A DNA stretch of 64,000 bases from Phytoamicus setariae (GTDB taxonomy: Bacteria > Pseudomonadota > Alphaproteobacteria > Rhizobiales > Rhizobiaceae): NCBI RefSeq assembly GCF_016722925.1, contig NZ_JAEQNC010000004.1, positions 393,529 through 457,528 on the forward strand, given 5' to 3'. The first letter of the stretch is position 1. Every line of letters starts with the position of its first letter. The notes under the pieces were generated by a model. That model did not search any database and was not told where the DNA came from. It saw nothing but the letters and a program-made list of their open reading frames with translations. Of this stretch, positions 19,863 to 29,010 are shown piece by piece. The position numbers and the translations under genes are program-made.

Positions 19863-20891
19863 TTACTGCTGAAGTTCTGTCCAGATCGCGCTGTAGAGGC
19901 GCATGATCTCGGGAGAGCATCCCTCTTCAACAAAGCCGGCGGACTTCACATCGTCGGGGATGGTAAGTTCAGGTGCGGAAACCATATCCTTGTCCATGAA
20001 AGCTTCAGATCCAACGATACCGTTGGAATAGCGGGTAAAATTCGAGTTCAGCGCAGCGTTTTCCGGCTTCATGATGAAGTTCATGAAGAGCTTCGCATTT
20101 TCGACGTTCTGGGCATCGGCGAGAATGGCGAGATTGTCCATCCAGATCTTGAATCCGGATTTCGGAAGCGCAAACTTGACCTTGGGATTCGCCTGCCGGA
20201 CACGCATGGAAGCGCCGTTGTAGAACAGAGCCGCGTCGTAATCGCCATTCGCGAAGCTCTCGATGGAGCCGTATTCCATGGACCGCCAATGCGGCTTGGC
20301 CGCCACCAGCGCATCACGCACTTTCTTGAGAATGGCGGGATCCGACGTACATTGCTGGCCTCCCATCGCGACGGCGACCATCGGCAACAATGTTCCCATA
20401 TCCGGAACAACGTTGATCCTTCCGTCGAGTTCCTTCGGCGGATTGAGGATAATGTCCAGGGTGCCGATGTCGCCGTTATAGACGCCGGTGTTTACCGCAA
20501 GCCCGTTCGTACCCCAGTGCCACGGGACTGTGTAGTGCCGGCCCTTGTCGAAGTCGACGTCAACCCAGCGGGGGTCGACATTCCTGAAGTTTTCCATGCT
20601 GTTGGGCTCGGACTTCATCAGCAGCCCTTCGGCAATGTAGGCCTGCACGAAGCCGCCGGAAGGCACGACGACGTCAAATCCATGCCCGCCGGCCTTGATC
20701 TTGGCCAATGCGCCTTCATTGCTGTCGTAGTCGGTCATCGTGACCTTGACGTCAAACTGCTTTTCGAATTTCTCGATCAGCTTGGGATTGGTGTAGTTGC
20801 CCCAGTTGTAGATATTGAGCACGCCTTCGGCATGAACCGGAGTGAAACAGGTTGCCGTCATCACGAGGGCCGACATCAGTGCTAGTCTCAT
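19863..20891 (-). CDS. polyamine-type ABC transporter substrate-binding protein (PotD/PotF family)
   Basis: 342 residues with a Sec signal peptide (LALMSALVMTATCFTPVHA) ending at about residue 21. The mature start VLNIYNWGNYTNPKLIEKFE is the hallmark opening of PotD/PotF-like spermidine/putrescine binding proteins, followed by YDSNEGALAKIKAGG and DVVVPSG. GAGGAGATACGAAA precedes the ATG. It would capture a cationic amine in the periplasm and deliver it to the two permeases. The oxidase and aldehyde dehydrogenase in the operon agree with an amine ligand. Related proteins bind other amines and amides, so putrescine itself is not proven. Confidence 0.9.
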   Translation of the reverse strand: MRLALMSALVMTATCFTPVHAEGVLNIYNWGNYTNPKLIEKFEKQFDVKVTMTDYDSNEGALAKIKAGGHGFDVVVPSGGFVQAYIAEGLLMKSEPNSMENFRNVDPRWVDVDFDKGRHYTVPWHWGTNGLAVNTGVYNGDIGTLDIILNPPKELDGRINVVPDMGTLLPMVAVAMGGQQCTSDPAILKKVRDALVAAKPHWRSMEYGSIESFANGDYDAALFYNGASMRVRQANPKVKFALPKSGFKIWMDNLAILADAQNVENAKLFMNFIMKPENAALNSNFTRYSNGIVGSEAFMDKDMVSAPELTIPDDVKSAGFVEEGCSPEIMRLYSAIWTELQQ

Positions 20892-20915
20892 TTTCGTATC
20901 TCCTCTGTTGGTCGT

Positions 20916-21722
20916 TTATTCTTCTGTGGGTTTTCGGCTCAGGAAAAAAACCGCCAGAACCATGAGCACGGAGAGCGCAAGCAGCGCCGTGGCGATGGCG
21001 TTGATTTCGGGCGTGATGATCCGGCGGATCTGCCCGAGCATGTAGGTGGGCAGCGTGTCCTGCCCAGCCGACTTGAGGAATTCTGTTATGATCACGTCAT
21101 CAAGGGAGATGACGAACGCCAGCATCGCACCGGACAGAACGCCCGGATAAAGGAGCGGCAGCGTTACGTGGAAAAACACTTTCGCAGGCGGAGCGTAAAG
21201 ATCTGCGGCGGCCTGTTCGAGCGACAGATCCATACCCTGAAGACGCGCACGGATCGGAAGATAGGCGAACGGAATGCAAAAGGCGGTGTGCGCGAGGATC
21301 AGGTAACCCATGCCGGTATATCCCGTCGCCTGCTTGATCATGGCAAAGAACACCAGCAACGCCACGGCAGTGACGATCTCGGGAACCATCAAGGGTTGGT
21401 TGATCATGGCGGACATGAGGTTTTGGCCCCGCCAGGGAGTACCCCGCGTCGTCGCAAGCGCTGCAAGCACCGCGACAGTGGTCGAGATGACCGATGCAAT
21501 GGCCGCCAGTTGCAGCGAGCGGAATGTAGCATCCTGAACGCGAACATTCGCCCAGGCCGTCGCATACCATTTCCAGGAAAACCCGGCCCAGATCGAAAGC
21601 GACTCGCTTGCATTGAACGAATAGACGCCGAGCACCAGAATGGGCAGGTAAAGCAAGATAAAACCGGTGATCGCAATTGTCGTAAAAGCGCCTTGCCGTT
21701 TGACGTCAAACGTTCTGCTCAT
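20916..21722 (-). CDS. polyamine-type ABC transporter permease (PotC-like)
   Basis: 268 residues, six or so predicted membrane helices, with the inner-membrane permease EAA-like loop LEQAAADLYAPPAKVFFHVTLP near the C-terminal third. It overlaps the end of the other permease by four bases (ATGA) and is followed 24 bases later by the binding-protein gene. It forms the translocation pore together with the product at 21719-22615. Confidence 0.92.
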   Translation of the reverse strand: MSRTFDVKRQGAFTTIAITGFILLYLPILVLGVYSFNASESLSIWAGFSWKWYATAWANVRVQDATFRSLQLAAIASVISTTVAVLAALATTRGTPWRGQNLMSAMINQPLMVPEIVTAVALLVFFAMIKQATGYTGMGYLILAHTAFCIPFAYLPIRARLQGMDLSLEQAAADLYAPPAKVFFHVTLPLLYPGVLSGAMLAFVISLDDVIITEFLKSAGQDTLPTYMLGQIRRIITPEINAIATALLALSVLMVLAVFFLSRKPTEE

Positions 21723-22615
21723 TTGCTGTCTCCGACATTGTTTGACGAGCGCGCGTGCAAGAAGAGGGCGATAGCGACCACCACGACCAGGGTTATGGAA
21801 AGTGCTGCGCCGAGCGGCCAGTTCCGCACCTGGCCAAACTGCATCTCGATGAGATTGCCGAGCATCAGCTGCTTGCCGCCGCCGAGTACGCGGGGCGTCA
21901 CGTAGGCCCCGAGACTGGGCACGAAAACGAGGATGATACCTGCGACGATCCCCGGTTTCACAATAGGAAGGATCACCTTGGTGAGAACCTTTGAACGCGG
22001 CGCGTAGAGGTCGTAGGCGGCTTCGGCGATCCTGAAATCGAACCGTTCCATGGCCGAATAGATCGGCAGGACCATCAGCGGCAGATAGACATAAACCATG
22101 CCGACCAACACCGCGAAGTCGGTGTAGAGCATCTGCAACGGCTTATCGACCAGACCGAGGCCGAGCAGGATCGAATTGACGGTGCCTTCGTTTCGAAACA
22201 GTTGCATGATCGCGAAGGTTCGAATGAGCAGGTTGGTCCAGAACGGGATCATCACCAGCAGCATCCAGACATCGCGGGTCCTTCGCGGACGCGTAGCGAT
22301 GAAATAGGCGATCGGGAAGCCGACGATCAGGGTCAGGATCGTCGTGACGATCGACAACGAGATGGAACGCCAGAAGATCATGAGATTGTCGGTGGCAAAC
22401 CCGATTTCGCTGGTGAACATGTCGCGCTTGGCGACGACACGAACCCAGCCATCCGTCGAAAACTTCCAGACCACGCCTCCGTAGTCGCCGGGTGTCAAAA
22501 ACGAGTAGATCACCACGATGCCGAGTGGCAGGATTGCGGCGATAAGCAAGATGAATGTCGCGGGCGCGAGCAGCAAGGTACGTGTCCGCACGATATTCGT
22601 GGAAGAATTGCTCAT
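21719..22615 (-). CDS. polyamine-type ABC transporter permease (PotB-like)
   Basis: 298 residues with about six membrane helices. The family-typical segment MIPFWTNLLIRTFAIMQLF is present, as is the cytoplasmic coupling loop IAEAAYDLYAPRSKVLTKVI, which docks on the ATPase. GAGGCGATCCA precedes the ATG at 22615. The gene follows the ATPase by nine bases and overlaps the PotC-like gene, so the transporter is made as one unit. Confidence 0.92.
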   Translation of the reverse strand: MSNSSTNIVRTRTLLLAPATFILLIAAILPLGIVVIYSFLTPGDYGGVVWKFSTDGWVRVVAKRDMFTSEIGFATDNLMIFWRSISLSIVTTILTLIVGFPIAYFIATRPRRTRDVWMLLVMIPFWTNLLIRTFAIMQLFRNEGTVNSILLGLGLVDKPLQMLYTDFAVLVGMVYVYLPLMVLPIYSAMERFDFRIAEAAYDLYAPRSKVLTKVILPIVKPGIVAGIILVFVPSLGAYVTPRVLGGGKQLMLGNLIEMQFGQVRNWPLGAALSITLVVVVAIALFLHARSSNNVGDSK

Positions 22616-22624
22616 TGGATCGCC

Positions 22625-23701
22625 TCAGTCTTTCAGGAGAAATCCGGCGACATCGGGCACGGCGATGCCAACGCGCCCGTCGACAACCATGCCGGTGGCA
22701 AGCTCAGGTCGCGCATTCTGCTGCCGGACGATGAAGAGCGCCTCGGTGTCGAGTACGACGTGGAAATGGGTATCTGTGCCTGAATAGACGACCTGCCGCA
22801 GTTCACCTTGAAACACGCCGACTTCAGGAGCGCAGAGGGTTGCCTGTTCCGGCCGAACAACCAGTGTCGCCGCCCCTGAAGAGGCCGACATGTCAGCTCC
22901 CCTTGTCCGCACAATGGCCCCGGACGGAAGGCGCACCTGGATATCCTCCCCCACGGACCCGACAATCTCGACCTTGAGGAAATTGGTTTCCCCGATGAAA
23001 TCAGCCACGAACCGTTCGGTCGGGCGATTGTAGATCTCTTTCGGCGGGCCGATCTGGCGCACTGTTCCGTGACTCATCACCGCGACCCGGTCGGACATCG
23101 TCAATGCCTCTTCCTGATCGTGGGTAACGAAGATGAATGTGATGCCGGTGTCCGCCTGCAGCCGCTTGAGTTCGAGTTGCATTTCCTTGCGCAGCTTGAG
23201 GTCCAGCGCCGAAAGAGGTTCGTCGAGCAGCAGAAGCTTGGGATGCGGCGCAAGCGCCCTGGCCAATGCCACACGTTGCTGTTGGCCTCCCGACAGCTGG
23301 CTGACCTGCCGGTCGGCAAGATCAGATAGTCGCACCAGATCGAGCATCCTGGCGACGGTTGCGTCGATTTCCGTTTTCGGCTTTCCAAGCATTGTCAGCC
23401 CGAAGCCGATATTCTTGGCGACGTTCATATGCGGAAAGAGGGCGTAGGACTGGAACACCGTGTTTACGGAGCGCCGGTGCGGCGGCAACGCGACAAGGCT
23501 TTCGCCATTGAGGCGGATGTCACCGTTCGTGGGGCTCTCAAAGCCTGCAATGGTCCTCAGGAGCGTGGTCTTGCCGCAACCCGACGGTCCGAGCAGCGTG
23601 AAGAATTCATTCTGCCTGATATCGATCGAAACCGAATCCAGGGCGCGGTAGCCGGTGGATTTCGGCCCGTAAATCTTGCTGATTTTTTCAACTTCAATCA
23701 T
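22625..23701 (-). CDS. polyamine-type ABC transporter ATP-binding protein (PotA-like)
   Basis: 358 residues from the ATG at 23701. It has Walker [10 protein letters not shown], the Q-loop [15 protein letters not shown], the signature [15 protein letters not shown] and Walker [13 protein letters not shown], then the switch [12 protein letters not shown]. The C-terminal third is a TOBE-type regulatory domain ([20 protein letters not shown]), as in PotA. No good ribosome site precedes the ATG; longer frames exist but start in the aldehyde dehydrogenase region. It powers the permease pair at the inner face of the membrane. Confidence 0.9.
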   Translation of the reverse strand: MIEVEKISKIYGPKSTGYRALDSVSIDIRQNEFFTLLGPSGCGKTTLLRTIAGFESPTNGDIRLNGESLVALPPHRRSVNTVFQSYALFPHMNVAKNIGFGLTMLGKPKTEIDATVARMLDLVRLSDLADRQVSQLSGGQQQRVALARALAPHPKLLLLDEPLSALDLKLRKEMQLELKRLQADTGITFIFVTHDQEEALTMSDRVAVMSHGTVRQIGPPKEIYNRPTERFVADFIGETNFLKVEIVGSVGEDIQVRLPSGAIVRTRGADMSASSGAATLVVRPEQATLCAPEVGVFQGELRQVVYSGTDTHFHVVLDTEALFIVRQQNARPELATGMVVDGRVGIAVPDVAGFLLKD

Positions 23702-23783
23702 CGAAGGAGGTATCCGGAAAAGGTCACAATGAGCGCGACGTCGTTCACTTGCGGCGCGGTGAAGGGAGAGATATCCGCGGACC

Positions 23784-25244
23784 TCATCCCCATGCGAGCG
23801 GCTCATCGAGCGGCGAATGGCGGATCATGATGTGCCGGCTCACCGTGTATTCGGCGATAACCTCCGCGCTCATGTCCTTGCCGAAGCCACTGCCCTTGAC
23901 GCCGCCGTGCGGCATCTCGGAGGTTATAGGCAGGTGGGAGTTGATCCACGTGACCCCGACATCCAGCTGGTGCGCGGTGCGAAGCGCGCGGCCCCCATCC
24001 ATGCTCCAGACAGACGAAGCGAGGCCAAAGCGCGAATTATTCGCGAGGCGAATTGCCTCGTCATCGCCGCCATCATAGGGGACCACGACGAGCACCGGAC
24101 CGAAGATCTCGTCCTGAACGATCTCGCTGTCCTGGGCAGCGCCGGTCACCAGTGTCGGCGGATAGAAGTAACGCTGCCCGTCCGGAATTCGTCCGCCGCC
24201 TGCGAGACGCGCGCCGGCAGCAACCGCCCGCTCGACGAAGCCATGCACTCGATCGCGATGCGACGGAGAAATCAACGGACCGACTGTTGTCGCTGGGTCG
24301 AGGGGATCACCCACGACAAGCTTGTCCATTTCCGCGAGCGCAGCATCGACAAAGGCGTCGTGCAGATGGCGCGGCACATAGGCCCGGGTGGCGCTCGTGC
24401 AATCCTGACCGGTATTGTAGTTGGCCCCGAAAACAATCGCACTCGCGGCAGCGGCCAGATCTGCATCGTCGAGAAGCAAGGCGGGCGCCTTGCCGCCGAG
24501 CTCGAGATGCACCCGCTTCATGCTCTGGGCAGCCTGCTCCATCACCAGACGACCGGTTGTGCTGGAGCCGGTCACGCTCACCATGTCGACCGAACCATGT
24601 GAAGCAAGCATGCGGCCGGTATCGGCACCGCCTGTGACAACGTTGAACACGCCTGCGGGCAGACCAGCCTCGATGGCAAGCTCCGCCAGTCGCAGCGTCG
24701 TGCTTGGTGTCTGTGGCGCCGCCTTGACGACGACTGCGTTGCCGCCGGCAATTGCCGGAACCGCTTTCCAGATGCCCATGATCAGTGGAAAATTCCACGG
24801 CGCAATGCCGGCGACCACTCCCACTGGCCGGCGCGTCAATACCGACGTGAACCCCTTGGCGAAAACACCGGCGCCGGTTCCGTCAAGCGCCCGAAGAGCG
24901 CCGGCAAAATAGCGGATATTATCGGCAGCGGTGACGATTTCCCCGAAACGCATGAAGCTCACGGGCTTGCCGGTCTCCGCCACCTCCAACGCCGTCAATT
25001 CATCGGCATGCTCCTCCACGAGATCAGCAAGCTTGAGCAGGATCCGCGCTCGCTGTTTGGGTTCCGTGGCGGCCCATGCGGGTTGCGCCATTCGACAATC
25101 GAGAATGGCATTGGCCGCATCATCGGGCGTGGAAGGGATTATCCGCCGCGCAACCTCGCCCGTTGCCGGATTGAAGAGGTCGACAGGATCCGCGTTGGAG
25201 GCATGAAGGCGCCCATGAATGAACGTGCCGCAATTGATCGCCAT
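23784..25244 (-). CDS. aldehyde dehydrogenase (aminobutyraldehyde/betaine aldehyde type)
   Basis: 486 residues from the ATG at 25244, the length typical of the family. It shows [14 protein letters not shown] (residues 147-160), catalytic Glu249 in HLELGGKAP and catalytic Cys282 in TGQDC. It would oxidise the aldehyde made by the FAD amine oxidase to an acid using NAD(P). An oddity is [11 protein letters not shown] at residues 171-181, where most relatives have a KPSE-type motif; the Glu that contacts the NAD ribose appears replaced by Pro, which may change the cofactor choice. It heads the leftward operon and faces the TetR gene across 484 bases. Confidence 0.9.
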   Translation of the reverse strand: MAINCGTFIHGRLHASNADPVDLFNPATGEVARRIIPSTPDDAANAILDCRMAQPAWAATEPKQRARILLKLADLVEEHADELTALEVAETGKPVSFMRFGEIVTAADNIRYFAGALRALDGTGAGVFAKGFTSVLTRRPVGVVAGIAPWNFPLIMGIWKAVPAIAGGNAVVVKAAPQTPSTTLRLAELAIEAGLPAGVFNVVTGGADTGRMLASHGSVDMVSVTGSSTTGRLVMEQAAQSMKRVHLELGGKAPALLLDDADLAAAASAIVFGANYNTGQDCTSATRAYVPRHLHDAFVDAALAEMDKLVVGDPLDPATTVGPLISPSHRDRVHGFVERAVAAGARLAGGGRIPDGQRYFYPPTLVTGAAQDSEIVQDEIFGPVLVVVPYDGGDDEAIRLANNSRFGLASSVWSMDGGRALRTAHQLDVGVTWINSHLPITSEMPHGGVKGSGFGKDMSAEVIAEYTVSRHIMIRHSPLDEPLAWG

Positions 25245-25728
25245 GTGGGTGTTACAGCTTTCCGAAATGTGAGTGTAGGGGTTCACGAGAGCGGCGACTG
25301 ATCCTCGCCACTGCATCACTGCTGGTACTCGAGGCGCTTTCTTTTGCGCCGGAAACGATGAGACGGGCGTTACTGCCGGAGATGCGGATCGCTCAGGCTT
25401 GCGGCACTGATTTCGGCCAGAAAGCGGCAAAGCGCACGCGGCGCCAAAGGACTGGAGTGTCCAGGGCCGACAATTGCAACTTGATAGTGATCAGGTGACA
25501 TCTCTTAGAACTCCCAGCTGTTGACCGTCGGCCGGCGATTCGGCCCGCATTTTCCTGCGCATCCCTGCTCGCGGCTTCTTAGTGCTCGTTGGCACCTTGG
25601 TTCCGTCCTCGGTGGTTATAAATACACACCGAAACATAGCTGTCAACAATGTTGACATCTATGTTGATTGACAGGCAATGTGAGCGCGCTAAACGGTAAT
25701 CTGTAAATGTTAGGAACAGGATCTCAAC
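25245..25728. other. 484-base divergent promoter region of the amine operon and TetR gene
   Basis: No supported gene: the aldehyde dehydrogenase frame runs upstream to 25430 but without ribosome site or family features. The region must hold promoters in both directions. Its only striking structure is the long palindrome annotated separately at 25633-25665. Confidence 0.55.
25633..25665. promoter_or_regulatory. 33-base palindrome, candidate TetR operator
   Basis: The core TGTCAAC-AAT-GTTGACA (25641-25657) is a perfect inverted repeat. Outside it, after one unpaired base on each side, AACATAG pairs with CTATGTT. Thus 14 of 15 arm positions match around a three-base centre. It is 64 bases upstream of the TetR start, and a further half-site GTTGATTGACA follows at about 25663-25673. 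The position and symmetry suit autoregulation by the TetR protein plus control of the amine operon; the binding itself is inferred. Confidence 0.65.
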
Positions 25729-26460
25729 ATGGCGAACACTCGGTCTCGCGCAACGTCCAACGAGACAGAAACCGTTTCCCTCAGTGAGGAAACCATCGTC
25801 GAGTGCGCCCTCGGCCTTGCGCAGGACCTCGGGCTGCGGGGGCTGACGGTGCGGCGCATCGGCCAGGAGCTTGGCGCCGATCCCACGGCGTTCTATCGTT
25901 ATTTTCGGGATAAGGACGAGCTTTTGCTCGCATGCATGGATCGAGTAATCGACCGGGCCTTCGATCGTTTCTTGAGCCAATCCAAGGGGCTAAGTGCGCC
26001 GCGTGATTGGCGTGAGATGATGCGCATCAGTGCACATGCCGTTTGGACAACGTCTCGCGAATATCCCGCCATAACGGCGGCGTGCTTTTCACGCGTGACG
26101 GGTCGGGCTGCTGAACTGAGATGGGTGGAGTTCTACATCAACATCCTCTCGGGGCTTGGGCTCCGGCCAGATGATGTCATACTCTGCTATCGCACCCTGG
26201 TTGACGCAGTTCTGTCTTTCTCCGCCCTTCGGGTGACGGTCGAAACCCTGCCGGAACCGGCAGCTAAAAAGAATGTGTCTGCCTGGTCCGCGGTCTATGG
26301 CGCAGTCGATCCCGCAAAATACCCGATGATCTCCAGTCATTCCAAAGAGCTGCAATCCGTCAAGCCAGAAGCCATCTTCGAAGTCGTGATCGATTCAATC
26401 CTCGATAGAATTGAAACGATATCCAGGCCCGTGGCAAACTTGTCGGCTGAACCCAGATAG
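25729..26460 (+). CDS. TetR-family transcriptional regulator
   Basis: 243 residues. The N-terminal helix-turn-helix region reads LTVRRIGQELGADPTAFYRYFRDKDELLLACM (shown as two parts: LTVRRIGQELGADP and TAFYRYFRDKDEL), a textbook TetR motif at residues about 38-70. The C-terminal ligand domain is helical and not assignable to a known effector. AGGATCTCAAC precedes the ATG. It is divergent from the amine operon and is its likely repressor, with the palindrome at 25633-25665 as the candidate operator. Confidence 0.9.
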   Translation: MANTRSRATSNETETVSLSEETIVECALGLAQDLGLRGLTVRRIGQELGADPTAFYRYFRDKDELLLACMDRVIDRAFDRFLSQSKGLSAPRDWREMMRISAHAVWTTSREYPAITAACFSRVTGRAAELRWVEFYINILSGLGLRPDDVILCYRTLVDAVLSFSALRVTVETLPEPAAKKNVSAWSAVYGAVDPAKYPMISSHSKELQSVKPEAIFEVVIDSILDRIETISRPVANLSAEPR

Positions 26461-26828
26461 GGGTGAGGATGAACCGAACCGCGGCAAGCAGTGCTGAGTG
26501 ATGAGGAAGCGCGCGTCAGTATCACTAAATACCGTAGCCAGTATTGTCGGCGTCGCTGGCAAAGACATAAGCTATCGCCAGCCCTGCGTATGAGGAGGTT
26601 TGCGCAGCGAAGGACCCGAAGCGAGGAGGCGTGCACGTAACGCGCCCATCAAAATGCCTGACGTGGTTGGTTCACCAGGGGACTTGTGGTGCCTCACCGA
26701 TCCACAAGTCGGTGGCGTATGCTATCCGTAGAAGGTTTGTCCGCCAGGCAAAAAAACAGTAATAGGTTCATCTTTCTGGCGTGAAATTCGGTGTGGATTC
26801 TTCGAGAAAACTCCAGGCTGGGAGATAA
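26461..26828. other. 368-base gap between TetR and orphan LysR genes
   Basis: No gene could be supported. A perfect nine-base inverted repeat, GACTTGTGG at 26681-26689 and CCACAAGTC at 26702-26710, can form a hairpin with a 12-base loop but lacks a T-run. The segment from about 26740 to 26828 is AT-richer and probably holds the LysR promoter. Confidence 0.5.
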
Positions 26829-27734
26829 ATGGAAAGTCCTCAAATAAAAGATCTCGTATATTTGTTGACCTTGTCAGAAGAACTGCACTTTGGTCGTGCA
26901 GCAGAACGACTGGGTATTGCTCAACCACCTTTGAGCCGGCGTATACAGCAGATCGAGGAGGATTTAGGGGTTCAACTTTTCAATCGTGGTCGCAGCAGCA
27001 TAACGCTCACCCAAGCGGGCGAAGCCTATAGCCAGCGAGTAGCAGCGATCTTGCAGGATATTGACGATGCCCGGCTTGAAGCCCGCCGCATCGGTCAGGG
27101 TGCAGAAGGCCGATTGCGTATCGGATTTGTGGGGTCGGCGACTTACGGGGTCTTGCCGACGATTCTAAAATCCTTTCGATGTGATTTTCCACAGATCAGC
27201 CTCAGCTTGACCCCTATGAACAATGCAGGGCTGCGGAGAGCGTTGATCCGGCGCGAGATCGACATTGCTATAGCACGTCCGCATATAAAGGATGCCGAGA
27301 TCATTTCCCGTCCGTTGATGGAAGAGAGATTAATTCTTGCAGTTCCGGACATTCATCCACTGGCAGAAAGACGAGAAGCTCGGCTCGACGAAGTGACAAA
27401 CTGTCCCATCATACTTTACCCTGAAGCGCCTCGTCCAAGCTTTGCCGACACAGTCATTGATATCTTTCAATACCGCGGCCTAGATCTGAGTGACCGCGTA
27501 TTCGCCATGGATTTTCAGACTGCGATTTCGCTCGTTTCGGTTGGGGAGGGAGTTTCGATAGTCCCGGCGTCAGTGGGAGAAGCCGAGCGCAAGACTATAC
27601 GTTACATTGGTATCGACGATGAGCGGGCAACGACAAGAATTTCTCTCAACTTCCGCATCGATGCGCAAAGCATACATATCCGAAGATTTGTCGATCTTGC
27701 CTTGGGCGCAGTACGGACATCAATTAATAAGTGA
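26829..27734 (+). CDS. orphan LysR-family regulator, paralogue of the one at 1124-2032
   Basis: 301 residues. The helix-turn-helix half has LHFGRAAERLGIAQPPLSRR and the effector domain has EGRLRIGFVGSATYGVLP, ALIRREIDIAIARPHI and FAMDFQTAISLVSVGEGVS, each nearly matching the same place in the regulator at 1124. The two are clearly paralogues of the BenM/CbnR type. Its base composition is visibly more AT-rich than the flanking genes, and no catabolic operon adjoins it. Just downstream is an IS30-family remnant. A transferred regulator cut off from its target genes fits these facts, or it may act on the distant aromatic locus. Confidence 0.88.
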   Translation: MESPQIKDLVYLLTLSEELHFGRAAERLGIAQPPLSRRIQQIEEDLGVQLFNRGRSSITLTQAGEAYSQRVAAILQDIDDARLEARRIGQGAEGRLRIGFVGSATYGVLPTILKSFRCDFPQISLSLTPMNNAGLRRALIRREIDIAIARPHIKDAEIISRPLMEERLILAVPDIHPLAERREARLDEVTNCPIILYPEAPRPSFADTVIDIFQYRGLDLSDRVFAMDFQTAISLVSVGEGVSIVPASVGEAERKTIRYIGIDDERATTRISLNFRIDAQSIHIRRFVDLALGAVRTSINK

Positions 27735-27748
27735 TATGCTAGGCGGAT

Positions 27749-27958
27749 TCAAACGGTCGTCGCCACACCGGCGTCATACCGTCTCGCGAGAAGCTGGCCG
27801 AGGACTTCGGCAGGTGTTATCCAGCCGAGCGTTTTGTGCAGTCTCGTGTTGATCGCATGGGCTACCCGTTGGCCGTGTAACGGCTAAGATCAGTTCCCTT
27901 TGGAAAGTACTGTAGCAGCAAGTCGTTGGCATTTTCATTCGCGCCTCGCTGCCGAATT
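27749..27958 (-). pseudogene. IS30-family transposase C-terminal remnant
   Basis: Read leftward from about 27958, the DNA encodes RQRGANENANDLLLQYFPKG and then TDLSRYTANG before a stop. In a second frame, RVAHAINTRLHKTLGWITPA then EVLGQLLARRYDAGVATTV follows, ending with TGA at 27749. These match the conserved end of IS30-type transposases (RG.NEN.NGL.R.YFPKGTD and the HKTLGW.TPAE region). One frameshift or small deletion separates the two halves and the rest of the element is missing, so it is inactive. I found no intact terminal inverted repeats. Confidence 0.8.
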
Positions 27959-28053
27959 TACGCGCAATGTTACCGTTACGTACTTGTTTTTTCGGGCGCA
28001 AAAGCGGGATGCATCGGGTGGCGAAATCCGATGATCAATCATGGGGAAGTTTT

Positions 28054-28839
28054 ATGGCATCTTTTCTCAGCGACCATGCATTTCGAAAAGTCCTGCTCTC
28101 GGCCGTGGCAACGCTCGGACTATCTGCGCCAGCCCATGCCGACGATGCCAAGGCGTTGCTGAAAGCAATGTCTGACTATATGGCGGCGCAAAAGTCCATT
28201 TCGTTCGACTACCAGTCCACTGTCGAGACGGTGACGCCGGACTTCGAGAAGATTCAGTTCGTCAGTTCCGGCACCACGACCATCGAGCGTCCGGACAAGG
28301 CGCGCGTGACGCGGAGGGGCGGCATAGCCGACCTCGACATGAGCTTTGACGGCAAGGTCCTCACCATTCACGGAAAGAACCTCGATGCCTATGCAAAGAT
28401 CGACGCAAAGGGCACGCTCGACGATCTCTTCGACAAACTCACAGAGGCGGACGTCGGGGCGCCCGGTTCGGATCTTTTCAGTGCCGATGCCTACGGCATA
28501 CTCACGCAGGAAGTGACCGAGGCCAAGCACATCTCAAGCGCCGTGGTCGATGGCGTCGATTGCGAATACCTGACCTTTCGTACCCCCGAAGTCGATTGGC
28601 AGGTCTGGGTCCAGAGTGGCTCCAAACCAATCCCGTGTCGCTATGTCGTCACTATGAAGCATGTTGCGCAAGCGCCGCAATACACGCTCCAGATCACCAA
28701 TTTCAAGGAAGGCGCCGAAGCCGCGAAGGCGAGTTTCAACATCGAAATCCCGAAGGACGCCAAAGAGGTTGAACTCAACCAGATAGAGAATTTCAATGAA
28801 CTCCCCGGGCCCGCCAAGGACGGCGCGAATCCGCAATGA
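28054..28839 (+). CDS. DUF2092 family exported protein
   Basis: 261 residues from the ATG at 28054, preceded by GGGGAAG. A Sec signal peptide (residues about 1-28, ending in SAPAHA) shows export to the periplasm. The mature part has alternating strands (FVSSGTTTIERPDKARVTRR, FDGKVLTIHGKNLDAYAKID, WQVWVQSGSKPIPCRYVVTM) consistent with the DUF2092 family, whose fold is thought to resemble LolA-like lipid-binding beta sheets. The function is unknown. It is first in a row with DUF3300 and DUF2950 genes on the same strand. Confidence 0.82.
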   Translation: MASFLSDHAFRKVLLSAVATLGLSAPAHADDAKALLKAMSDYMAAQKSISFDYQSTVETVTPDFEKIQFVSSGTTTIERPDKARVTRRGGIADLDMSFDGKVLTIHGKNLDAYAKIDAKGTLDDLFDKLTEADVGAPGSDLFSADAYGILTQEVTEAKHISSAVVDGVDCEYLTFRTPEVDWQVWVQSGSKPIPCRYVVTMKHVAQAPQYTLQITNFKEGAEAAKASFNIEIPKDAKEVELNQIENFNELPGPAKDGANPQ

Positions 28840-29010
28840 GAACCAGGAGGTGACACGCACTGATTTTAGGCTCAACATATCTCTGGCTGAGACCTCCGGC
28901 AGTGGCGTCGGAGACCAGGACGCAATCGACCATGGCTCGGATCCGTTTTTCGGGTTCTTGATCTCGCGGCATCGGAAGATGTCAAGCTACATTGATGAAG
29001 GGATGTTGAA

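Noticed and set aside
26681..26710. Nine-base inverted repeat as a terminator for the TetR gene
   Set aside because: It is 220 bases from the stop, has a 12-base loop and no T-run, so I list it only as a hairpin in the gap.
28845..28853. Strong ribosome-site sequence AGGAGGTGA after the DUF2092 gene
   Set aside because: No ATG, GTG or TTG at proper spacing opens a convincing frame; a GTG overlapping the site gives about 59 residues without features and overlaps the DUF3300 start.
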